Position numbers and translations under genes: made by a program. 64,000 nt of DNA from Leisingera sp. ANG-M7 (GTDB lineage Bacteria > Pseudomonadota > Alphaproteobacteria > Rhodobacterales > Rhodobacteraceae), in contig NZ_JWLI01000001.1 in assembly GCF_000813965.1 (NCBI RefSeq), forward strand, positions 248,001 through 312,000. The letters run 5' to 3'. The notes under the pieces are model-generated. The model saw nothing but the letters and a program-made list of their open reading frames with translations. It had not been told where the DNA came from and ran no database searches. Within the stretch, counting starts at the first letter, position 1. Every line of letters starts with the position of its first letter. Of this stretch, positions 28,357 to 38,284 are shown piece after piece.

Positions 28357-28449
28357 ATCTGCCTCTTGCCCGGCCTTCCGGCCCTTTTTGCCGGCAGACT
28401 AGGCAATTTGCACGTGCTTGGAAATCCGCCTTCTGCGGTTATCCCCGCC

Positions 28450-29595
28450 TTAGCCGCGTGAGGCCATGAACAGCGCCAGCCGCGCCAGGCCTTCCTCGAT
28501 ATCCTGGGTTGAGCGCGCATAGGAGAATCGCAGCGTCGTGGCCCCTCGAACCGGGTCGAAATCCAGCCCCGGGGTCACCGCGACACCTGCCTTTTCAAGG
28601 ATTTCCGCAGCAAAGCTGCGGCTGTCGTCGGTCAGGTCCGACACATCGGCATAGACATAAAACGCCCCGTCCGGCGGCGCGATTTTGGTGAAACCGGCCT
28701 TCGGCAGCCCGTCCAGCATCAGCCGGCGGTTCTTTGCGTAAACAGCCAGGTTTTCACGCAGCTCGTCTTCGCAATCAAGCGCGGCCAATGCTGCCACCTG
28801 GCTGGCGTGCGGCGCGCAGATGAACATGTTCTGGGCAATCCGCTCTACCACCCGCACATGATCCTCCGGGACCACCATCCAGCCGACCCGCCAGCCGGTC
28901 ATCGAAAAGAACTTGGAGAAGGAGTTGATGACGTAACACTCGTCGGTCAGCTCCAGCGCCGTGACTGCTTTCGCCTCATATTCTAGCCCGTGATAGATCT
29001 CGTCGGAGATGAAGCTGGCACCCTCGCCCTTTGCTGCATCAATCAGCGCGCCCATCGCCGCGCGGTCCAGCATGGTCCCGGTCGGGTTCGCGGGCGACGC
29101 CACCATCAGCCCTGACAGCTTCTGTCCGGCAAGGTCCGCGGCCACCGGCTGCAGCCGGTTTTCCGGCGCTGTCTGGATATCCACAGGAACCAGCCCCAGC
29201 GCCTTCAGAATCTGCCTGTAGGAAGGATACCCCGGCGCGCCGATGCCAACGCGGTCGCCGCTGTCGAAAAGCGCTGTGAAGCTGAGCAGAAAAGCGCCGG
29301 AAGAACCCGGTGTCACAATCACCCGCTCCGGGTTCAAATCGACGTTGTACCACTCCCCGTACAGCTGTGCGATCCGCTTGCGCAGGGCTGGCAGCCCCAA
29401 GGCAACAGTATACCCCAAGGCATTGTTTTCCAGCGCATTCCCCAGCGCCTGCAGCGCCCCGGACGGCGCCCCGGTCGAGGGCTGGCCCACCTCCATGTGG
29501 ATGATGTGGCGGCCTGCCTCCTCAGCCTTGCGGGCAGCTTCCATCACATCCATCACAATGAAGGGATCGACCTCGGACCGGGTTGAGTTTCGCAT
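28450..29595 (-). CDS. Class I/II PLP-dependent aminotransferase
   Basis: The 381-residue fold-type I aminotransferase has the PLP lysine in VINSFSKFFSMTGWRVGW, plus SPANPTGTMLD and the SDEIYHGLEY aspartate that pairs with the PLP nitrogen. The C-terminal arginine that binds the substrate carboxylate is in LRFSYARS. Aspartate, aromatic or alanine-type substrates are possible; none can be fixed. ATG 29595 has GGGAG at the right distance; an upstream ATG at 29619 overlaps the divergent M48 gene. Confidence 0.9.
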   Translation of the reverse strand: MRNSTRSEVDPFIVMDVMEAARKAEEAGRHIIHMEVGQPSTGAPSGALQALGNALENNALGYTVALGLPALRKRIAQLYGEWYNVDLNPERVIVTPGSSGAFLLSFTALFDSGDRVGIGAPGYPSYRQILKALGLVPVDIQTAPENRLQPVAADLAGQKLSGLMVASPANPTGTMLDRAAMGALIDAAKGEGASFISDEIYHGLEYEAKAVTALELTDECYVINSFSKFFSMTGWRVGWMVVPEDHVRVVERIAQNMFICAPHASQVAALAALDCEDELRENLAVYAKNRRLMLDGLPKAGFTKIAPPDGAFYVYADVSDLTDDSRSFAAEILEKAGVAVTPGLDFDPVRGATTLRFSYARSTQDIEEGLARLALFMASRG

Positions 29596-29617
29596 GCTTA
29601 TCTCCCAATGTGCGCGC

Positions 29618-30973
29618 ATGAGTTTTGACCGTTTCTTCCGGCTGGCGTCAATCCCGGCTCTTGTTCTTTGCGCGCTGGTTCAGTTTTCAGCAGCAGCGCA
29701 TGCGGCATCCATTTCGCTGCTGCGCGATCCGGATATCGAACACGGGCTGAACCGGCTGGCCGCCCCGGTGCTGCGCGCCGCGGGCTTGAATGCGAACCGG
29801 GTGCGCATCCTGCTGGTCAACGACTCGTCCTTCAATGCCTTTGTGCTGGATTCCCGAACGATATTTGTGAATTACGGGCTGATCCTCAAGGTCACCTCAC
29901 CGGAAATGCTGCAAGCCGTGCTAGCCCATGAGGCGGCCCATATCACCAACGGCCACCTGTCACGGCGAATGCAGAACTTGCGCTCTGCCAACAGTGCTGC
30001 CGGTCTTGGCTTGGCACTGGCCGCGCTGGCTGCGGCGGCAGGCGGCGGGGATGCGGCGGCGGGCATTGCCATCGGCACCCAAAGCTCGGCCTTCCGCAGC
30101 TTCCTAGCCCACACACGGGCAGAGGAAAGCAGCGCCGACCGTTCCGCCGCTGACTACCTGAACCGGGCAGGCATCAGCCCGCAGGGACTGGTCGATCTGC
30201 ACCGCGCCTTTGCAGGCCAGGAAGTGCTGAGTGCAGGTACCCAGGATCCCTACACCCGCTCCCACCCCCTCAGCCGCGACCGTATGCGGGCCGCGCAGGC
30301 CTATCTGGCCGCCTATGGCGACAAGGGCCAGACCAGCCCGGACGCGCAATACTGGTTCGCCCGGGTCCGCGGCAAGCTGTCGGCCTTTACCCGCGCGCCG
30401 AAATGGACCCTGCGCCGAGTGCGCGAGGAGCAGTACAAGGACGTCCGCCTGATGCGCGAGGCCGCCGCCTATCACCGGCAGAGAAACCTGAAAAAGTCGC
30501 TGAAGGCGGTAAACGGCGCGCTGGCTGCACGGCCTTCCGATCCATTCTACTACGAACTCAAGGGCCAGATCCTGATCGAGAACCGCCAGTGGTCCGCGGC
30601 ACTAGCCGCCTATGGCAAGGCCGTCAGCCTTGCCCCCAAGGACCCGCTGATCCTGACCGGCTACGGCCGCGCACAGCTGGCCGCGGGCCAGCCCAAGGCG
30701 GCGCTCAAGTCGATGGAGCGCGCCCGTGCCATCGACTTCCGCAATACGGTGCTGCTGCGCGACATGTCACTGGCCTATGCCAAGACCGGGCAAACCGGCA
30801 TGGCAGCGCTGGTCACTGCCGAACGCTATGCCTTGCAAGGGCGTCTGAATGACGCCGGAATTCACGCAAAACGGGCCACCGCCCTGCTGCCAGCAGGATC
30901 CCCCGCCGCACGGCGGGCAACAGATGTGTTGGTGGCCTATGAACAAGCTCAGAAGAGAAAGAGACGGAAATGA
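29618..30973 (+). CDS. M48 family metalloprotease with TPR repeats (BepA/YfgC-like), periplasmic
   Basis: The 451-residue protein has a signal peptide (residues 1-30, ending AHAA), an M48 zinc domain with the HEAAH motif (His104, Glu105, His108) and a downstream glutamate ligand in TRAEESSADRSA, and a C-terminal TPR-like region (about 280-440, YELKGQILIENRQWSAALAAYGKA). E. coli BepA clears and chaperones outer-membrane assembly intermediates, a likely role here. The start at 29618 was chosen because the signal peptide begins there; it has only a weak ribosome site. It overlaps the next gene by ATGA. Confidence 0.9.
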   Translation: MSFDRFFRLASIPALVLCALVQFSAAAHAASISLLRDPDIEHGLNRLAAPVLRAAGLNANRVRILLVNDSSFNAFVLDSRTIFVNYGLILKVTSPEMLQAVLAHEAAHITNGHLSRRMQNLRSANSAAGLGLALAALAAAAGGGDAAAGIAIGTQSSAFRSFLAHTRAEESSADRSAADYLNRAGISPQGLVDLHRAFAGQEVLSAGTQDPYTRSHPLSRDRMRAAQAYLAAYGDKGQTSPDAQYWFARVRGKLSAFTRAPKWTLRRVREEQYKDVRLMREAAAYHRQRNLKKSLKAVNGALAARPSDPFYYELKGQILIENRQWSAALAAYGKAVSLAPKDPLILTGYGRAQLAAGQPKAALKSMERARAIDFRNTVLLRDMSLAYAKTGQTGMAALVTAERYALQGRLNDAGIHAKRATALLPAGSPAARRATDVLVAYEQAQKRKRRK

Positions 30974-31734
30974 CCCTTTTCACCCGCACCGCTACCGCCG
31001 CGGCCACCGCCCTCGCCCTATTGGGCGCACCGGCGCAGGCATTTGACATCAGCGCGATGTCGGAAGCTGAGCGCGAGGCCTTTGGCAAGGAAGTGCGCAG
31101 CTACATTCTGGCAAACCCTGAGCTGATTCTGGAGGCGGTTGACCTTCTGGAGCAGCGCCAGCAGCAGGCCGAAGCTGTACGCGATGACGCGCTGGTCGCC
31201 GACAACCTGGAGGAACTGGTCAACGACGGCTATTCTTGGGTTGGTGGCAATCCCGAAGGCGACATCACCTTGGTTGAATTCATGGATTACCGCTGCGGCT
31301 ACTGCCGGCGCGCTGCGCCTGAGGTGGCCAAGCTGCTGAAAAGCGACGGCAACATCCGCCTGGTGATCAAGGAATTCCCGATACTGGGTGACGCCTCTGT
31401 ACTGTCGGCGCGCTTTGCCGTCGCCACCAAGCTGGTGGCAGGCGATGACGCCTACAAGGATGTGCATGACGCCCTGATCGAGTTTGGCGGCGAGCCGAAC
31501 GAGGTCGCCCTGCGCCGCCTGGCCGAAGGGCTGTCGCTGGATGCAGAGGCGATTTTCGCAAAGATGGATAGCGAGGAAGTGACTGCCGAGCTGCGTCAGA
31601 CCCGGGCGCTGGCCCAGAAGATGGCGATCTCCGGCACCCCGACCTTTGTTCTGGGCACTGAACTCCTGCGCGGTTACCTGCCCGCCGATCAGATGGAGCT
31701 GATGGTGGCGGAGATCCGCGAGCAGCAGAGCTGA
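30970..31734 (+). CDS. DsbA-family thiol oxidoreductase with N-terminal helical region (Com1/ScsC-like)
   Basis: The 254-residue protein has a signal peptide (residues 1-24, ending AQA), a charged helical segment (about 28-80) of the kind that makes ScsC-type proteins oligomerise, and a thioredoxin fold with the active-site Cys109-Gly-Tyr-Cys112. The cis-proline loop is SGTPTFVLG. Its ATG overlaps the M48 stop, so both are translationally coupled and probably act together on envelope protein folding: one on disulfides, one on quality control. Confidence 0.92.
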   Translation: MTLFTRTATAAATALALLGAPAQAFDISAMSEAEREAFGKEVRSYILANPELILEAVDLLEQRQQQAEAVRDDALVADNLEELVNDGYSWVGGNPEGDITLVEFMDYRCGYCRRAAPEVAKLLKSDGNIRLVIKEFPILGDASVLSARFAVATKLVAGDDAYKDVHDALIEFGGEPNEVALRRLAEGLSLDAEAIFAKMDSEEVTAELRQTRALAQKMAISGTPTFVLGTELLRGYLPADQMELMVAEIREQQS

Positions 31735-31749
31735 GATCCAATCTCAACC

Positions 31750-31801
31750 GGTGGAACCGGGGCTCTGCCCCGAACCCCGGAGTATTTCTGGAAAGATGAA
31801 A
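31750..31801. repeat. Intergenic repeat with CCCCGGAGTATTT core, copy 2 (forward)
   Basis: A CCGGGGCTCTGCCCCG hairpin precedes CCCCGGAGTATTT (31775-31787), matching the inverted copy at 4450-4523. It lies after the DsbA-like gene. Confidence 0.5.
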
Positions 31802-31812
31802 CGGCTGGAGTA

Positions 31813-32934
31813 TTACTCCGCCGCTTCCTGGGCCGCCTCGATCTGGGCGGCCTTCTTCTCGACCTCCTCGACGATGTGCTCGACCATCTGTTCGTTGGAC
31901 ATCTTGTGGCTGGCCTTGCCCGCCAGATAGACCATGCCGGAGCCCGCGCCGCCACCGGTGAAGCCCACATCCGTCATAAGAGCCTCGCCGGGGCCATTCA
32001 CCACGCAACCGATGATCGAGAGGCTCATCGGCGTGTGGATATGGGCCAGCCGCTCCTCCAGCGTTTCCACCGTCTTGATGACGTCAAACCCCTGCCGCGC
32101 GCAGCTGGGACATGAAATGATGTTAACGCCGCGGTGGCGCAGGCCGAGGGATTTGAGGATCTCGAAACCTACTTTCACCTCCTCCACTGGATCGGCAGAC
32201 AGGCTGACGCGCAGCGTGTCGCCAATGCCCATCCACAGAAGCTGTCCGAGGCCAATCGCCGATTTGATGGTGCCGGATACAAAACCGCCAGCCTCGGTCA
32301 CGCCCAGATGAATGGGCGCGTCGGTCGCCTCCGCCAGCTGCTGATAGGCGGCGGCGGTCATGAAGACATCGGAGGCTTTCACCGAGATCTTGAACTCGTG
32401 GAAGTCATGATCCTGCAGGATCCGGATATGGTCGAGCCCACTCTCCACCATCGCCTCCGGGCAGGGTTCGCCGTATTTGTCCAGCAAGTGCTTTTCCAGA
32501 CTGCCGGCGTTCACCCCGATGCGGATCGAGCAGTTGTGGTCGCGCGCTGCGCGGATCACCTCGGCCACGCGCTTCTCGTCACCGATGTTGCCTGGGTTGA
32601 TGCGCAGGCAGGCAGCGCCGGCCTCCGCGGCCTCGATGCCGCGCTTGTAGTGGAAATGGATGTCGGCAACGATCGGCACCGGGCTTTCACGCACGATTTC
32701 CTTCAGCGCCTTGGAGGAGGCTTCATCCGGGACCGAGATCCGCACCAGATCAGCACCCGCCTCTGCCGCCGCCTGGACCTGCGCCACCGTTGCCGCCACA
32801 TCGGTGGTCAGCGTGTTGGTCATGGTCTGCACCGCAATCGGGGCGTCACCGCCAACGGGTACGTTACCCACATGAATCTGGCGGCTCTTGCGGCGTTCTA
32901 TATGGCGCCACGGGCGGATGTGATTGATCGACAT
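31813..32934 (-). CDS. ispG: 4-hydroxy-3-methylbut-2-en-1-yl diphosphate synthase (flavodoxin-dependent)
   Basis: The 373-residue protein has the IspG TIM-barrel ([45 protein letters not shown]) and the C-terminal iron-sulfur domain with [13 protein letters not shown] and the later cysteine in [12 protein letters not shown]. It makes HMBPP, the last but one step of the MEP isoprenoid pathway, using a 4Fe-4S cluster. The length matches bacterial IspG proteins that lack the plant insert. It lies downstream of the rodZ-like gene on the same strand, as is common in proteobacteria. Confidence 0.97.
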   Translation of the reverse strand: MSINHIRPWRHIERRKSRQIHVGNVPVGGDAPIAVQTMTNTLTTDVAATVAQVQAAAEAGADLVRISVPDEASSKALKEIVRESPVPIVADIHFHYKRGIEAAEAGAACLRINPGNIGDEKRVAEVIRAARDHNCSIRIGVNAGSLEKHLLDKYGEPCPEAMVESGLDHIRILQDHDFHEFKISVKASDVFMTAAAYQQLAEATDAPIHLGVTEAGGFVSGTIKSAIGLGQLLWMGIGDTLRVSLSADPVEEVKVGFEILKSLGLRHRGVNIISCPSCARQGFDVIKTVETLEERLAHIHTPMSLSIIGCVVNGPGEALMTDVGFTGGGAGSGMVYLAGKASHKMSNEQMVEHIVEEVEKKAAQIEAAQEAAE

Positions 32935-32981
32935 TGCGGCTGGTGTCCCGGCTGGATCCTGTTGGGGATTAGATACGTGCA

Positions 32982-33015
32982 GACGCCCGGCGCTGCAATG
33001 GCAGCACCGGGCGTC
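32982..33015 (-). terminator. Hairpin between rodZ and ispG
   Basis: GACGCCCGG-x-GCTGC (32982-32996) pairs with GCAGC-x-CCGGGCGTC (33001-33015) around AATG. It is very stable but has no T-tract, so it may pause or protect rather than fully terminate. Confidence 0.5.
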
Positions 33016-33038
33016 CTGTGAGAATTCCTGTGCCGGGA

Positions 33039-34268
33039 TTACTCGGAGGGCTGCTGCACTTCTGCCTGAAGCTGCGCCACCAAGGTCGCTAGCGCCTCGT
33101 TGCTGCCGTCCTGCAGATCAGCCAGTTCAAACCGCCCGGTGATCGCATCCATCGACAGCTCAACATTTTTGGTAACCTGGCCGCGTTCTCCGACCGGACC
33201 GAAATGCTGGCCATTGACGGCAAAATAAATAGCGCTGCTTTCACCGGTGCGCAGTTTCGGTGCGTCCTCGGTCACCGGAACCTGGAACCGCTGGCCCGCA
33301 TCCATAATGGTTTCCAGGATCACGCTGCCGTCCGCCGCAGTGACTTGCACCCAGGAGGGGCGCACCGCAACCATTTCAACGCCCGGCGTAACCGCTGCCA
33401 AAACCTGCGGCACCTGTGGTCCCTGCTCACCCTGCTGCAGCGGCCCCGCGCCGTCAAACGGCAAGCTGGCCTCGGCCAGGCTGATCGTCGGCACATCCGG
33501 CGCAGCAAAATTTCCCAGTGTCGAAGGGTCAAGAGTGGAAATCGGCGCGTCGCGCGCGACCAGCACAGGCACATCCAGCGCCTGTGGGCGGTAAAGACGG
33601 TCCAATGCCTCCGCCGCAGGATCCTGGGTGCCTTCGGCAACCGCCAGCACGGCGCTGCTCAGCGGGTCGAGATCCGCCAGCACTGCCGGGGTCTGATCCA
33701 CCGGTGCGAATTGCACCTGCTGCACCTCTTTCAGCACCGCCCAGCCGCCATAGGTGATGCCGCTAATCAGGCCGGCCAGCACCATAAGCGAGCCGACGGC
33801 ACGCAATTCAATCTGGCTCAGGATGCTGCTGGGTGCGGGAATGAACGGGGTATTCGGAGAGGCAAAGGCATCGCTGCCGAGGCCCTTGGATGCAACAACC
33901 GGCGCATTGCCTGACTTACTGCGGCTGGAAGCCTCAGCAGACATGCCGTGCGCCACGGAGAAGCCGCTTTCCTTGCAGAAGTCCTGAAACGCCTGTTCGG
34001 CATCCATGTTCAGATAGCGCGCATAAGACCGTACGTAGCCGGCGATGAAGCCGGGCGTGTCAAAGGCGGAAGGATCGGAGTTTTCGATCGCAGCGATATA
34101 GGAGGCCTTGATCCGCAGTTCGCGCTGAACGTCGAGCAGCGATTTGCCCATCGTCGCCCGCTCGCCGCGCATCACGTCGCCAAGCTTCAGCTCGAAATCG
34201 TCAAAACCCTTCGGCTCTGCCGTTCCGCCATGCTCATCTTGCTTGCGCTGGGTGAAGCGCCCGATCAT
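33039..34268 (-). CDS. rodZ: RodZ-like helix-turn-helix membrane protein
   Basis: The 409-residue protein has an N-terminal helix-turn-helix (about residues 28-100: [36 protein letters not shown]), a single membrane helix near 185-205 ([20 protein letters not shown]), a long low-complexity linker and a C-terminal beta-rich DUF4115-type domain ([20 protein letters not shown]). RodZ links the MreB cytoskeleton to the cell-wall machinery and sets rod shape. The order rodZ-ispG is widely conserved. The palindrome at 34371 lies in its upstream region. Confidence 0.88.
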   Translation of the reverse strand: MIGRFTQRKQDEHGGTAEPKGFDDFELKLGDVMRGERATMGKSLLDVQRELRIKASYIAAIENSDPSAFDTPGFIAGYVRSYARYLNMDAEQAFQDFCKESGFSVAHGMSAEASSRSKSGNAPVVASKGLGSDAFASPNTPFIPAPSSILSQIELRAVGSLMVLAGLISGITYGGWAVLKEVQQVQFAPVDQTPAVLADLDPLSSAVLAVAEGTQDPAAEALDRLYRPQALDVPVLVARDAPISTLDPSTLGNFAAPDVPTISLAEASLPFDGAGPLQQGEQGPQVPQVLAAVTPGVEMVAVRPSWVQVTAADGSVILETIMDAGQRFQVPVTEDAPKLRTGESSAIYFAVNGQHFGPVGERGQVTKNVELSMDAITGRFELADLQDGSNEALATLVAQLQAEVQQPSE

Positions 34269-34370
34269 GCCTGCCGTCCCATACTATGCCTGCCGCCATC
34301 GTTTCTAAACGGTGAAAGAATCACATGTGCGACTCAGATCCGTTGATTGATTAGCAACAGCGTAACACAC

Positions 34371-34390
34371 TCAGTGTTAATTTACACTGA
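34371..34390. promoter_or_regulatory. 20-nt palindrome between hemA and rodZ
   Basis: TCAGTGT (34371-34377) and ACACTGA (34384-34390) are perfect arms around TAATTT. It lies about 103 bp upstream of the rodZ start and 9 bp after the hemA stop, so it may be an operator or a hemA terminator. Confidence 0.45.
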
Positions 34391-34398
34391 TCAGTAAG

Positions 34399-35634
34399 TT
34401 ACCCGGCAAGTTCGGCACGATTCAGCGCACAATGCGACCACAATGCGTCCATTGCGTGAACCAGCGCGTCGATCTCCTTGGGTCCGTGCACCGGCGAGGG
34501 CGTGAAGCGCAGGCGTTCGGTGCCGCGCGGTACGGTGGGGAAATTGATCGGCTGCACGTAGATACCATAGTCCTCCAGCAGGTGGTCGGACAGCACCTTC
34601 GTGTGCACCGGGTTGCCCACGATCACTGGAACGATGTGGCTGCCGTGATCAATGATCGGCAGGCCAAGCCCCTTCAGGCGCAGCTTCAGCACCTTGGCCT
34701 GATCCTGATGCTTGTCGCGCAGATCCTGAGCACCTTTCAGATAGGCAACCGAGGCCGCCGCCCCTGCCGCCACTGTTGGCGCCAGCGAGGTGGTGAAGAT
34801 GAAGCCCGGCGCATAGGAGCGGATCGCGTCGCACATCTTGGCCGAGGCTGCGATATAGCCGCCCATCACACCATAGGCCTTGGCGAGGGTTCCATTGATG
34901 ATATCGATGCGGTGGGCCAGCCTGTCACGTTCCGTCACGCCGCCGCCGCGGGGGCCGTACATGCCAACGGCGTGCACCTCGTCGATATAGGTCAGCGCGC
35001 CGAATTCATCGGCCAGATCGCACAGTTCCTCGATCGGACCGAAGTCGCCGTCCATCGAATAGACCGATTCGAAGGCAATCAGCTTGGGTGCCTTGGGATC
35101 GTCGGCTTCCAGCAGCTCGCGCAGGTGGGCCACATCATTGTGGCGGAAAATGCGTTTGGCACCGCCATTGCGGCGCACGCCCTCGATCATGGAGGCGTGG
35201 TTCAGCGCGTCTGAATAGATGATCAGCCCCGGGAACAGCTTGGGCAGAGTGCTCAGCGTCGCGTCATTGGCGATATAGGCCGAGGTAAACAGCAGCGCCG
35301 CTTCCTTGCCGTGCAGGTCGGCCAGCTCGGCCTCCAGCTGCTTGTGATAGACCGTAGTGCCAGAGATGTTGCGTGTGCCGCCAGAGCCTGCGCCGGTTGC
35401 GTTGATGGCGTCATGCATTGCATCCAGCACCACCGGGTTCTGACCCATGCCCAGGTAATCGTTGCCGCACCAGACGGTGATGTCCTGCTTGCTGCCGTCC
35501 GGCCGGTTCCACACCGCATGCGGGAAATGGCCATTCTTGCGCTCAATGTCGATGAAGGTCCGGTAACGGCCCTCTTCGTGAAGGCTAGCAATCGCTGCGT
35601 CCAGTTTCGCGGTATAGTCCACCGGCATCTCCAT
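34399..35634 (-). CDS. hemA: 5-aminolevulinate synthase
   Basis: The 411-residue protein is the ALAS (C4 pathway) form typical of alphaproteobacteria: [50 protein letters not shown], and the PLP lysine in [18 protein letters not shown]. It joins glycine and succinyl-CoA to start haem (and, in phototrophs, bacteriochlorophyll) synthesis. Of the two adjacent ATGs (35634 and 35628) the first is used, with AGGAG 11 nt away; the second is equally possible. An FnrL-type box lies about 145 bp upstream. Confidence 0.96.
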   Translation of the reverse strand: MEMPVDYTAKLDAAIASLHEEGRYRTFIDIERKNGHFPHAVWNRPDGSKQDITVWCGNDYLGMGQNPVVLDAMHDAINATGAGSGGTRNISGTTVYHKQLEAELADLHGKEAALLFTSAYIANDATLSTLPKLFPGLIIYSDALNHASMIEGVRRNGGAKRIFRHNDVAHLRELLEADDPKAPKLIAFESVYSMDGDFGPIEELCDLADEFGALTYIDEVHAVGMYGPRGGGVTERDRLAHRIDIINGTLAKAYGVMGGYIAASAKMCDAIRSYAPGFIFTTSLAPTVAAGAAASVAYLKGAQDLRDKHQDQAKVLKLRLKGLGLPIIDHGSHIVPVIVGNPVHTKVLSDHLLEDYGIYVQPINFPTVPRGTERLRFTPSPVHGPKEIDALVHAMDALWSHCALNRAELAG

Positions 35635-35776
35635 AGCTAATTGTACTCCTGCGGAGCACGCGGGCTTTGTAAAGGGCACGGGTCTTCTGACGATTAGGCC
35701 ACAATCACGTTCACGACTGGTTACCTGAGGCAGTCCCTTCGATCAACTACATACGCGCCGCCAAGGGTGCGCAACA

Positions 35777-35790
35777 TTGATGCAGGTCAA
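35777..35790. promoter_or_regulatory. FnrL/FNR-type box upstream of hemA
   Basis: TTGATGCAGGTCAA matches the FNR-family consensus TTGAT-N4-ATCAA in nine of ten fixed positions. It lies 143 bp before the hemA ATG in a 388-bp gap shared with the divergent M20 peptidase gene. FnrL activates hemA at low oxygen in Rhodobacter sphaeroides, so function here is a reasonable inference. The rest of 35635-36022 shows no gene. Confidence 0.65.
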
Positions 35791-36022
35791 ATAAAACTTA
35801 AACAGGGTCCGGGCAAGGACAGCTGCGGCCAACCTTTGGCCGTTTGCGTCGTATCTGTTTCCCGGATTTCCGAATAATGCGCAGTATCGGAAACCGCAGC
35901 AGCGGAAAATGCCGGGGATTTCCGGCCCTGAGGCCTCTGGCCCCTCCTCAATCGCGCTGCTAGGGTCCGCGGCAAATTGGCCCTTTCCCCGGGCCTTCCC
36001 CCGAAAAACAGGAGAGCATGAG

Positions 36023-37414
36023 ATGGCACTGAATGATGTTCTGGACCGGATCGACACAGAGCTGGACGCAGCCACCGAACGGCTGATGGAGCTGTTGCGG
36101 ATCCAGTCCATTTCCACCGATCCGGCCTACAAGGCAGAGTGCGACAAGGCCGCCGACTGGCTGGTGGCGGATCTGAACTCCATCGGCATCAAGGCGGAAA
36201 AGCGCGTGACCCCGGGCCACCCGATGGTGGTCGGCCACGTGGGCGAGGAAAACACCGATGCGCCGCATGTGCTGTTTTATGGCCATTACGATGTGCAGCC
36301 GGTCGACCCGCTGAACCTCTGGAACACACCGCCGTTTGAGCCGCAGCTGGAGGATACCCCGAACGGCACCGTGATCCGCGGCCGCGGGTCTTCGGACGAC
36401 AAGGGCCAGCTGATGACCTTTGTCGAGGCCTGCCGCGCCTGGAAGGCTGTCAACGGCTCCCTGCCCTGCCGCATCACCTTCTTCTTCGAGGGTGAAGAGG
36501 AAAGCGGCTCCCCCTCGCTGATCCCCTTCATGGAGGCCAACGCCGAGGAGCTGAAAGCCGATATCGCGCTGATATGCGACACCTCCATGGTGTCGCGCGG
36601 GGTGCCGTCGATCTCCTCGCAGCTGCGCGGCATGCTGAAGGATGAGTTCACCCTCATTGGCCCCCGCATCGACCTGCACTCCGGCCACTACGGCGGCCCT
36701 GGCCTGAACCCCCTGCGTGAGCTCAGCCGCATCGTCGCCTCCTTCTATGACGAGGAAACCGGCAAGGTCGCCGTCGACGGCTTCTATGAAGGCGTGCATG
36801 AGGTGCCCGAGGACCAGCTGCGCCAGTGGGAAGGCTGCGGCTTTGACGAGAAGGACTACCTCGACAACGCGGGCTACACCCAAGCGCATGGCGAAAAGGA
36901 CCGCTCAGTTCTGGAACAGCAATGGGCCCGTCCGACGCTGGAGGTGAACGGTCTCTGGGGCGGCTACAACGGCGCGGGCTCCAAGACCGTGATCCCGTCG
37001 GAAGCGCATTGCAAGATCACCTGCCGCCTCGTTGGCGACATGGACCCGGACGCGCTGCGGGTAAAGATCCGCAAGCATGTGGAAGCGCAGCTGAAACCGG
37101 ACTGCAAGGTGGTCTGGGACAACGACCTCGAAGGCTCCAAGGCGTCAGTCATGGACATCACCCGCCCCGAATTCACCGCTGCCCGCGCCGCTTTGTCGGA
37201 CGAGTGGCAGCGCGAAGCGGTGTTCTGCGGCATGGGCGGCTCGATCCCGATCGCCGGTTTCTTCAAGTCGATCCTGGGCATGGAATCGATGCTGGCCGGC
37301 TTCGCCAATGACGACGACGCCATCCACTCGCCCAACGAGAAATATGACCTGAAAAGCTTCCACAAGGGCATCCGCTCCTGGGCCCGTATCCTGGACGCGC
37401 TGACACAGAAGTAA
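36023..37414 (+). CDS. M20 family dipeptidase (ArgE/DapE/CPG2 superfamily)
   Basis: The 463-residue protein has the di-zinc site of M20 peptidases: His in FYGHYDVQPVDP, the bridging Asp in GRGSSDDKGQLMTF, the catalytic Glu-Glu in FEGEEESGSPSL, Asp in ICDTSM, and His in DDAIHSPNEKYDL. A dimerisation domain (RIDLHSGHYGGPGLNPLREL) is inserted in the middle. It probably cuts dipeptides in the cytoplasm. CAGGAG precedes ATG 36023; the longer frame has no ribosome site. It is divergent from hemA. Confidence 0.93.
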   Translation: MALNDVLDRIDTELDAATERLMELLRIQSISTDPAYKAECDKAADWLVADLNSIGIKAEKRVTPGHPMVVGHVGEENTDAPHVLFYGHYDVQPVDPLNLWNTPPFEPQLEDTPNGTVIRGRGSSDDKGQLMTFVEACRAWKAVNGSLPCRITFFFEGEEESGSPSLIPFMEANAEELKADIALICDTSMVSRGVPSISSQLRGMLKDEFTLIGPRIDLHSGHYGGPGLNPLRELSRIVASFYDEETGKVAVDGFYEGVHEVPEDQLRQWEGCGFDEKDYLDNAGYTQAHGEKDRSVLEQQWARPTLEVNGLWGGYNGAGSKTVIPSEAHCKITCRLVGDMDPDALRVKIRKHVEAQLKPDCKVVWDNDLEGSKASVMDITRPEFTAARAALSDEWQREAVFCGMGGSIPIAGFFKSILGMESMLAGFANDDDAIHSPNEKYDLKSFHKGIRSWARILDALTQK

Positions 37415-37422
37415 AGACAGAC

Positions 37423-37450
37423 GGGCGGAGGTTCTGCGGGGTCTCCGCCC
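37423..37450. terminator. Hairpin between convergent genes
   Basis: GGGCGGAG (37423-37430) pairs with CTCCGCCC (37443-37450) between the M20 peptidase and the Imm11-like gene. It lacks a clear T-tract. Confidence 0.45.
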
Positions 37451-37452
37451 AC

Positions 37453-38094
37453 TCAAACGGTCACGATCTTGCAGGGGCGGAACCCCAGCCAGCGGGTGCT
37501 GAGGCCGGAGGACTTGATAGCCTTCTTTAAACGGTCCGAGAAAAACACACGGTTGCGAACGCTGCGGTCCAGCCAAAGATCCAGCTCTCCAGCCTCCTCT
37601 GGGTCCAACGCGAGTTCATGATCACCTGCCAAGGTCGGTTTCCAAATTCCCCCAGACTTCCCGACAGGTTTCAGCCCGCTAGACGCTTCCGCCACAAGCG
37701 TTTGGCAGTCCTCCCGAATATGCATGAAATACCAGCGCCCTGGGCGCAGGGTTTTCTGGTCATATTCATAGAGCGGCACCTCGTGGAACCGTGTGCGGCC
37801 CATGTTGAAGGTCTGCAAGAGGTCGTGCATTGCACCAGACACAATGACCAGCCCCTGGTGCCCCATGAACATATCCGGGAGGCTGTCCTTGTTCTTGCTG
37901 GAGAGGTCTCGCAGCGCAAAGAATATATAGGCTGGATATTCGTCAGTGTTGATTTCTGGTTCAATCCCATAGGCATAGCGACGTTGGAAGGCAACGCGCC
38001 ATTTCTGATCGGCACCGGGAAAGAAGAAGTCTACGGATTTGATATTCCTGGGAGAGCTGAGGAGCTGGGATTCCCAGATTTTTTGGTGCGGCAT
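37453..38094 (-). CDS. Imm11/DUF1629-like protein, possible orphan immunity protein
   Basis: The 213-residue soluble protein starts MPHQKIWESQLL and has the pattern I associate with the Imm11 (DUF1629) family: a middle HDLLQTFNMGRTRFHEVPLY-like stretch followed by a YEYDQ...GRWYFMHIRE strand and a C-terminal FFSDRLKKAIKSSGL helix. Imm11 proteins neutralise polymorphic toxins. No toxin gene is visible nearby, so it may be an orphan kept as protection against neighbours. Base use appears less GC-rich than the flanks, which would fit transfer. The family call is from pattern memory only. Confidence 0.65.
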   Translation of the reverse strand: MPHQKIWESQLLSSPRNIKSVDFFFPGADQKWRVAFQRRYAYGIEPEINTDEYPAYIFFALRDLSSKNKDSLPDMFMGHQGLVIVSGAMHDLLQTFNMGRTRFHEVPLYEYDQKTLRPGRWYFMHIREDCQTLVAEASSGLKPVGKSGGIWKPTLAGDHELALDPEEAGELDLWLDRSVRNRVFFSDRLKKAIKSSGLSTRWLGFRPCKIVTV

Positions 38095-38284
38095 AGCGGC
38101 CTCCATCGCATACAGGCCTGAGAAGAGGACTGTTTTCCCGGCTACCTCTGCCAGCCTCAATACACAGCCGCAAGCTGCTTCACTCTGACACGCTTCCCGC
38201 CACCATGCCCCCTTGCAATAACCCGGAGACGCGCACGGAGGCCCTCCCGCCCGTCATCGGCGCTCCGAGGAGCCCCTCTTCCCG

